From Porphyromonadaceae bacterium UBA4262 (GTDB lineage: Bacteria; Bacteroidota; Bacteroidia; Bacteroidales; Muribaculaceae), in contig DGWI01000001.1 in the NCBI GenBank assembly GCA_002396085.1, forward strand, positions 33,301-61,867: DNA of 28,567 bases. The letters run 5' to 3'. The notes beneath the pieces are model-generated. The model made no database searches, was not told where the DNA came from, and saw nothing but the letters and a program-made list of their open reading frames with translations. A program made the position numbers and the translations under genes. Positions 24,306 to 28,567 of the stretch are shown here, in pieces. Each line of letters starts with the position of its first letter. Position 1 is the stretch's first letter.

Positions 24306-24662
24306 ATGAAAGCGAAGTTTAGCAAATATCTATTCACCGCAGCATTGGGGACAATATTGGCCACCGCAGGCTGCACGTGGGGCAACAGCGACAACCAGTC
24401 GAGCGGCATCGATTCTGATTCGATAAAGCATCCGATTGACTCGATTGATGTCAATGGTGATAGTATGTGGCTGTATCGCGGCATCATCGTTGATGGCTCA
24501 AGGAGCAACATCAACCTCAAATTTTACGGTGATACGCTAGACTTTGAAATACCTTCGGACATGGATTTCACCTACGAGGTGGGCGACTCGGTGAGCATCC
24601 TCATTAAGGCTAGCAGCAATGGATCGGACAGCATAGCCGAGATACGAAACTACAACCAGTAG
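24306..24662 (+). CDS. Small secreted lipoprotein, unknown function (DUF4738-like layout)
   Basis: 118 aa from the ATG at 24306; the TTG at 24291 lies inside the promoter and is rejected. The signal peptide MKAKFSKYLFTAALGTILATAGC ends in a lipobox-like TAGC, so the mature protein probably begins at Cys23 and is membrane-anchored. The mature part is acidic and Ser-rich, with SGIDSDSIKHPIDSIDVNGD and then a small beta domain (MWLYRGIIVDGSRSNINLKF ... VGDSVSILIKASSNG). The resemblance to small Bacteroidales lipoproteins is from general layout only; no firm family. It is followed after 26 bases by tRNA-Gly. Confidence 0.75.
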   Translation: MKAKFSKYLFTAALGTILATAGCTWGNSDNQSSGIDSDSIKHPIDSIDVNGDSMWLYRGIIVDGSRSNINLKFYGDTLDFEIPSDMDFTYEVGDSVSILIKASSNGSDSIAEIRNYNQ

Positions 24663-24688
24663 AGGAACTAAAGTCAAAAAAACAATAC

Positions 24689-24764
24689 GCGATAGTAGCT
24701 CAGTTGGTAGAGCATCAGCTTCCCAAGCTGAGGGTCGCGGGTTCGAATCCCGTCTATCGCTCCA
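24689..24764 (+). tRNA. tRNA-Gly (anticodon CCC)
   Basis: A 76-base cloverleaf. Acceptor GCGATAG/CTATCGC, D arm GCTC/GAGC with a normal GG in the loop, anticodon stem TCAGC/GCTGA enclosing TTCCCAA (anticodon CCC), T arm CGCGGG TTCGAAT CCCG-type, and U discriminator, the glycine norm. CCA is encoded. It is followed 213 bases later by a tyrosine integrase in the same orientation, the usual arrangement when an element has integrated into the 3' end of a tRNA gene. Confidence 0.96.
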
Positions 24765-24774
24765 CTTTTAGAAT

Positions 24775-24812
24775 ACGCTGATAATTAAGGTAAATGCCTT
24801 GATAATCAGCGT
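24775..24812 (+). terminator. Inverted repeat after tRNA-Gly
   Basis: ACGCTGAT/ATCAGCGT form a perfect 8-base outer stem; the imperfect inner part ends with AAGG/CCTT around TAAATG. It starts 10 bases after the tRNA CCA and is followed by a T-rich stretch (TTCTTGTCTTT). It may terminate the tRNA or belong to the element end. Confidence 0.6.
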
Positions 24813-24902
24813 TTCTTGTCTTTAAGAAAACACCTGTATAGGTCAAAAAAAAACCGCAAATTTGTACCAACTTATCGCACTTTAGCCCACCTTTGCCCGT
24901 TT

Positions 24903-24950
24903 GACGTGCAAGTAGACGTGCAAGTAGACGTGCAAGTAGGCGTGCAAGTA
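24903..24950 (+). repeat. Four 12-bp direct repeats upstream of the integrase
   Basis: GACGTGCAAGTA is repeated four times without spacer (24903, 24915, 24927 and 24939; the last copy has G for A at position 2). The array ends 27 bases before the integrase ATG. A weak promoter-like pair (TTTG at 24861, CACCTTTG at 24888) would place the transcription start at the array. It could be arm-type integrase sites or operator sites. Confidence 0.85.
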
Positions 24951-24977
24951 AGTGATACAATTGCGTCAGTTTTGAGT

Positions 24978-26213
24978 ATGGCAAATACTAGGTTCTATCT
25001 CGATGAACGAGGAGCGAAGCCGAACACTCCCCGTGTGCTGAAGGTCGCAATTGCCCACAAAGGGAGTTCGGCGTTAGTCTCACTTTCAGTAAAATTACTG
25101 CCAAATCAGTGGGATGGCAAGAAGCAAAGGGTGGTTAATCATCCTGACCAGATGTTGACTAATGTTTATATTTCAAGCATTAAGCAACAGATAGACACGA
25201 TTCTATTAAACTTAGCCAATGAGGGCAAACTTGGTACAATGAAAGCTTCTGAAATACGAAGTTACATTGACCTTGAACTCAATCCCGAGCGTGCCGAAGC
25301 AAAAGCCGAAGAAGAACGCAAAGCAAAATCTTTTGCAGTGCGATTCCTAAAGTTCGCTGAGAGCAAATCAGCCAGTACCCGTGGTGTCTATATGCAGACC
25401 TATAGACGCATGATAGCGTTTGCGGGTGATGAACTGCAAAAGCTGACCTTTGAGGACGTTACGAGAGATTGGATTGGCAAGTTTGAGGCATTTCTTGCCA
25501 AAACTGCCCCATCGAAGAATGCCCGTAACATCCACCTGCGAAACATTCGCGCAGTCTTTAACGAAGCAATTGACGATGAGATTACTACGGCATATCCTTT
25601 CCGCCGGTATGACGTGCGACCTGTCGCCACTCGCAAGCGCAATCTCAAAGTTGAGGACTTGCGTACACTATTTGACTACCCTTGCGAGGAGTATGCCGTG
25701 AAGTACCAAGATTTGTTCAAGTTGATGTTTATGCTCATCGGTATCAACGCGATAGACCTCTACAATCTGAAGAAGATTGTAGATGGCCGGGTGAGTTTCA
25801 ACCGTTCAAAGACTCATCGCCTTTATAGTATAAAGGTGGAGCCTGAGGCTTTGGAGATCATCAACAAGTACCGCAGCAAGGGTTGGCTTCTTGACATTCA
25901 TGACCGCTACAAGAACCATCAAGACTTCTTGAAGAAGATGAATGATGCGTTGAAGAAGATAGGCCCCATGAAGCGTGTGGGCCGTGGCGGCAAGAAAGTT
26001 CGGGAGCCGCTATTTCCCGAAATATCAACGTATTGGGCGCGTCACTCATGGGCGACCATCGCCGCCAGCCTTGATATTCCCCGTGACACAATAGCCCATG
26101 CACTCGGACATGGTGGTAACACCGTGACTGACATCTACATCGACTTTGATGAGCGCAAAGTCGATGAGGCCAACCGCAAAGTGCTTGACTGGGTTCTTTA
26201 CGGCAAGCGATAA
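24978..26213 (+). CDS. int: Tyrosine recombinase / phage integrase
   Basis: Site-specific recombinase, 411 aa from the ATG at 24978. It starts MANTRFYLDERG, matching the N-terminal arm-binding domain of Bacteroidetes integrases (VSLSVKLLPNQWDGKKQRV). A SAM-like core-binding domain follows (about 118-215, SFAVRFLKFAESK ... NIHLRNIRAVFNEAI). In the catalytic domain Lys278 (NRSKTHRLY), Arg355 (YWARHSWAT), His378 (ALGHGG) and the nucleophile Tyr387 (TDIYIDF) are present. The box I arginine position reads GIN (Asn257) in LIGINAIDLYNL. The frame is open back to 24816, but that part translates the 12-bp repeats as VDVQVDVQV and is not homologous. It lies 213 bases from tRNA-Gly. Confidence 0.92.
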   Translation: MANTRFYLDERGAKPNTPRVLKVAIAHKGSSALVSLSVKLLPNQWDGKKQRVVNHPDQMLTNVYISSIKQQIDTILLNLANEGKLGTMKASEIRSYIDLELNPERAEAKAEEERKAKSFAVRFLKFAESKSASTRGVYMQTYRRMIAFAGDELQKLTFEDVTRDWIGKFEAFLAKTAPSKNARNIHLRNIRAVFNEAIDDEITTAYPFRRYDVRPVATRKRNLKVEDLRTLFDYPCEEYAVKYQDLFKLMFMLIGINAIDLYNLKKIVDGRVSFNRSKTHRLYSIKVEPEALEIINKYRSKGWLLDIHDRYKNHQDFLKKMNDALKKIGPMKRVGRGGKKVREPLFPEISTYWARHSWATIAASLDIPRDTIAHALGHGGNTVTDIYIDFDERKVDEANRKVLDWVLYGKR

Positions 26214-26225
26214 GGAGAATTTGGG

Positions 26226-26250
26226 AGCGCAGAGTGCTATCTTCTGCGCT
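26226..26250 (+). terminator. Possible terminator of the integrase gene
   Basis: AGCGCAGA/TCTGCGCT, an 8-base stem with a 9-base loop, 12 bases after the integrase stop codon. The following TCCTTTC is only weakly T-rich. Confidence 0.5.
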
Positions 26251-26400
26251 TCCTTTCAAACTTCCTCATGCGCTTCCTTTGAGACTTCTCGCAGTGATTT
26301 CCCCGCCGTTTCCACGATAGTTTTCTTCACTACTTCCATAAGTGATTTTCTCAGTACTTCCGCTGCTGATTCTCGATGTGCTTCCGTTACTGTTCCACGC
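26246..26400. repeat. Degenerate 24-bp periodic repeat with no intact gene
   Basis: Between the integrase and the convergent gene there is a stretch with a 24-base period. Its two left-most units are close copies (GCGCTTCCTTTCAAACTTCC and GCGCTTCCTTTGAGACTTCT) and later units are more diverged. Read on the minus strand it gives an 8-residue pattern xxEVxxKS (AAEVLRKS, LMEVVKKT, IVETAGKS, LREVSKEA, HEEV) that is stopped by TGA where the neighbouring unit has TCA, and upstream by TAA TAG. There is no start codon for the whole, so it may be a decayed coding tail. No other gene is visible in 26214-26475. Confidence 0.6.
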
Positions 26401-26415
26401 TATTATGACGCAAAA

Positions 26416-26453
26416 AGCACCTGCACTTTGAAAATTCTCAAAATGCAGGTGCT
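26416..26453 (-). terminator. Terminator of the prophage structural gene
   Basis: AGCACCTGCA/TGCAGGTGCT, a perfect 10-base stem (26416-26425 and 26444-26453), followed on the minus strand by TTTTTG. It lies 22 bases beyond the stop codon at 26476. Confidence 0.88.
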
Positions 26454-26475
26454 AAATCTGCTGATATATAAGGAC

Positions 26476-28485
26476 TTACACCACCTTGTAGAAGTCGCCT
26501 TTGAGTAGATGGCTCATACCGTCCTCGGTGAAGGTGGCGGTGAGCTTGGAGCAAAGGTAGCGTTTGCCGTCGATGTGGAACAGGGCGCGGACGTTTGGGA
26601 TTTCATCGGAGAGGAAGGAGAAGGTGTACTTCTTCTTGCGGTCAACCTCGGTGTAGGTGGTGCGCTGCACGCCCTGGCCGTAGGCTCGGTTGTTGATGCG
26701 CAGCAACAACTGCCGTCCGCTGTAGATTACTCCCCATGTGATGGTGAGCTTGCTTGTGTCGGTGAGCACCGCCGGCACAGCGTATGAATAGGTCATGTCG
26801 AAGGTGTCCGTCCATGGGTGCGGCAGCCGAGGCTTGCACTTGGTGTAGTCGCCCCACCAAAAGGCGACAAAGAGTTTGTCGAACACGGCACCCGACATGT
26901 CCTGCTCGCCATTGCTCACCGAGGGGAACGCCCCGAACTGAATCACCACATCGGGGTCAACTACCTCCACACCCGGTCTGCGCCCCGTGTGTGTCTGCGA
27001 GGCGTTGGCCTCATCGTCCTCGCCGGTCTCTCCGCAGTCGAGGAACACGAGATTGCCATAGGTGTCATCGGTCTCATCGATCCATGCCGGAACGATATTC
27101 ATTTCCTCCACCTCATCGGGGTGCTCGCGGTCGAGCAGCAGCGTGCCGAAGCGGTTGACGGGCACCAGTCGGCACACATTCCCCCACTTCAATGCCTCGG
27201 AGTTGATGGCGAAGGGTGTGGTGCGATACTCCACACGTTTCATCACTTCGAGGACAAAGTAGGTGTCGATGTCCTGCACATGGTGCAAGCCCCATTTGCC
27301 GCCCGGGTACTGGGCGTAGTCGCTGCGTCCGCCGCCGGTGTCAAGCACACTGTCTTGCGGCAGGTCGCTTGCGAACAGGTCGGCGAGCGTAGCCCACTCG
27401 GTACATTTGACCGTGCCGTCGGCTCGTGTCATTCTCTCGATGTACCACTGGGCGTTATAGATATTATCAAGGCGGTGGCCACCATCAGCGAAGCCCTGGT
27501 TGAGCATGGCCTTGTAGCCGGTGTTGTCCTCGTCGGTCGATACTTCCACCGAGAAAGCGTCAATCACCTTGTCAATGTTTACCAGCCCGGCACCGCTGAC
27601 GTTTTCAGCCGTGACCGAGCAAGTGACCTTGTTGCGTGCGTGGTCAATGTCAAACTCCATGAGCAGGAATTTTTCAAGTTCCATGAAAAATTCATTGACC
27701 GTCCAATGAGGCAGCGCAGCCGCCCATCGGCGGTTGCTCCATGAGTACGGCAGCGTGTTGCAGACAAGCAGGTACTTGTAATCACTGTTTTCCCACTTGG
27801 CGAAGTCGTAGGCGTAGCCGAGCGCATCGCAAATCTTCTTGGTGAGCCATAGAAGATTGGGCTGAAACGAGAAGCCTTTGGTGAAGTCCGTGTCCTCGTC
27901 GTTATCACCTGTGACTTTCCACTCATACTTGTTGGCGGAAGCGATCCATCGGGCGCAGTTCTGCAAGTTGCCGCTATAATTATTCACCCACGGCAGAGCC
28001 GTATAGTCCTGCCAGCGTGCCCACATTTGGGCAGGAGTCATATAGACCGCATCCTCCCATCCGGGGCGAGGTCCCGACATTCCACCCGATGAGATATTGT
28101 CGGGGAAGATGTGTGGCCATTCGCCCAAATCCAGCTCGTCGATGTAGGTCTCATCGAAGTGCGGATAGAAGTTCTGATAACTCCTCTTTTCGAGGAACTG
28201 CACCTTGACGCTTTCGTTGGTGATGCCGGTGATGACCACTGCACCCACCTTACGAAACTTGGTGTCTTGCAGAACGGCATTGAAAAAGATTTTGTCGGTG
28301 TCAATATCTTTTCTTGTGAGGTGTCCGAACACTGCGATGTTCTGCGGACACTCGGCAAGCGGCAGTTCAATCTCCATAGAGTAATCATCGGCATCCGTGA
28401 AGATTCGGTTTTCCGAGACATACTCTATTGACGAGCCTTTCTTAATGCTCGCCTCTTTGCCGTCGATTGTAAGTGATATTGCCAT
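26476..28485 (-). CDS. Putative Bacteroidales prophage tail-region protein
   Basis: A 669-aa protein starting MAISLTIDGKEASIKKGSSIEYVSENRIFTDADDYSMEIELPLAECPQNI. The N-terminal pattern (IDGKxxxxxxGSSIEYVSENRIF ... FPL-like ELPLAECPQNIAVFGH) recalls large proteins encoded near tail genes of Bacteroidales prophages; this is from memory and not verified. It has no signal peptide or transmembrane segment. The body is Trp- and Asp-rich with long beta-strand-like stretches, compatible with a virion or baseplate protein; no enzymatic motif was recognised. It is convergent with the integrase gene, as expected if a late operon running leftward ends near the attachment site. The start (ATG 28485) has a promoter-like element 22-29 bases upstream, though it could also be part of a longer operon. 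Confidence 0.7.
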   Translation of the reverse strand: MAISLTIDGKEASIKKGSSIEYVSENRIFTDADDYSMEIELPLAECPQNIAVFGHLTRKDIDTDKIFFNAVLQDTKFRKVGAVVITGITNESVKVQFLEKRSYQNFYPHFDETYIDELDLGEWPHIFPDNISSGGMSGPRPGWEDAVYMTPAQMWARWQDYTALPWVNNYSGNLQNCARWIASANKYEWKVTGDNDEDTDFTKGFSFQPNLLWLTKKICDALGYAYDFAKWENSDYKYLLVCNTLPYSWSNRRWAAALPHWTVNEFFMELEKFLLMEFDIDHARNKVTCSVTAENVSGAGLVNIDKVIDAFSVEVSTDEDNTGYKAMLNQGFADGGHRLDNIYNAQWYIERMTRADGTVKCTEWATLADLFASDLPQDSVLDTGGGRSDYAQYPGGKWGLHHVQDIDTYFVLEVMKRVEYRTTPFAINSEALKWGNVCRLVPVNRFGTLLLDREHPDEVEEMNIVPAWIDETDDTYGNLVFLDCGETGEDDEANASQTHTGRRPGVEVVDPDVVIQFGAFPSVSNGEQDMSGAVFDKLFVAFWWGDYTKCKPRLPHPWTDTFDMTYSYAVPAVLTDTSKLTITWGVIYSGRQLLLRINNRAYGQGVQRTTYTEVDRKKKYTFSFLSDEIPNVRALFHIDGKRYLCSKLTATFTEDGMSHLLKGDFYKVV

Positions 28486-28490
28486 AAGTT

Positions 28491-28526
28491 AAGCAGTTGA
28501 GATACGCAAAGGTAACTCAACTGCTT
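28491..28526 (-). promoter_or_regulatory. Dyad overlapping the promoter of the prophage gene
   Basis: A perfect 11-base inverted repeat (arm AAGCAGTTGAG at 28491-28501, its complement at 28516-28526) has in its 14-base centre the -7 element TACCTTTG (28514-28507 on the minus strand). At the expected -33 place TTTT is found. The left arm covers the predicted transcription start near 28500. A regulator binding site is one reading; a hairpin ending the upstream transcript is another. The remaining bases to 28567 show nothing recognisable. Confidence 0.6.
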
Positions 28527-28567
28527 TGGCTCTTAAAAGACGATGAAAAACTTATAGCTCTAAATCT

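Larger units (their letters stand above)
24765..28567. mobile_element. Putative prophage or integrated element at tRNA-Gly (left end only)
   Basis: The stretch from the tRNA-Gly 3' end to the window edge carries an integrase adjacent to the tRNA, iterated repeats, and a convergent long gene resembling Bacteroidales prophage tail-region proteins. The base composition of the integrase is less GC-rich than the host genes. The attachment core is probably in the tRNA 3' part (GGGTTCGAATCCCGTCTATC), but the matching copy would lie outside the window, so the boundaries are not proven. Confidence 0.6.

Noticed and set aside
24816..24977. Upstream part of the integrase frame
   Set aside because: It translates the 12-bp direct repeats and the likely promoter; homologous integrases start at the MANTRFYLDE position.
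26146..26508. Plus-strand 120-aa frame between integrase and prophage gene
   Set aside because: It overlaps the ends of both flanking genes and two hairpins and has a low-complexity Ser/Thr/Phe composition without features.

Overview
The window looks like a chromosome segment of a gut or oral Bacteroidales bacterium (Muribaculaceae- or Prevotellaceae-like; inference). The signs are a BspA-type leucine-rich-repeat surface protein, a C10 cysteine protease with dockerin-like repeats, DUF4251 and Cthe_2159-type secreted proteins, a Bacteroidetes-style integrase, and many promoters of the Bacteroidetes form TTTG-N19/20-TAnnTTTG.

Layout, left to right. (1) 1-1687, minus: the N-terminal part of a BspA-like protein made of 23-residue repeats, cut by the window edge, with its own promoter at 1882-1912. 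(2) 2106-6612, minus: clpS, clpA, a REP-associated tyrosine transposase (RAYT) and aat. ClpS, ClpAP and Aat form the Leu/N-degron pathway: Aat adds Leu or Phe to protein N-termini, ClpS recognises them and ClpA unfolds the substrate for ClpP. The RAYT sits between clpA and aat and is bracketed by REP-like palindromes whose sequence extends neighbouring reading frames artificially. (3) 6675-8678, plus: ligA, converging on a minus-strand pair (DUF4251 protein, then C10 protease) across a shared hairpin. (4) 12027-17130, plus: a CPBP membrane protease, then sppA-lpxK-thiL (membrane protease, lipid A kinase, thiamine phosphate kinase), closed by a hairpin. (5) 17161-22090, mostly minus: a large Cthe_2159-like beta-helix protein, tRNA-Arg(ACG) with an unusual D-loop/T-loop pair, a small membrane protein and a secreted protein. 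(6) 22272-24764, plus: rpsA with a long leader and strong terminator, a small lipoprotein, and tRNA-Gly(CCC). (7) 24765-28567: a putative prophage or integrated element beside tRNA-Gly. It has a tyrosine integrase preceded by four 12-bp direct repeats, a 24-bp-periodic non-genic stretch, and a long convergent gene resembling a Bacteroidales prophage tail-region protein. The element continues past the right edge.

The most notable items are the RAYT with a C-terminal Rossmann-like extension and its REP palindromes inside the N-degron cluster; the tRNA-Arg in which the near-universal G19-C56 pair appears to be replaced by A19-U56; and the tRNA-Gly-associated element with iterated repeats at its integrase promoter. 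All family assignments were made by eye from motifs; no database search was run.
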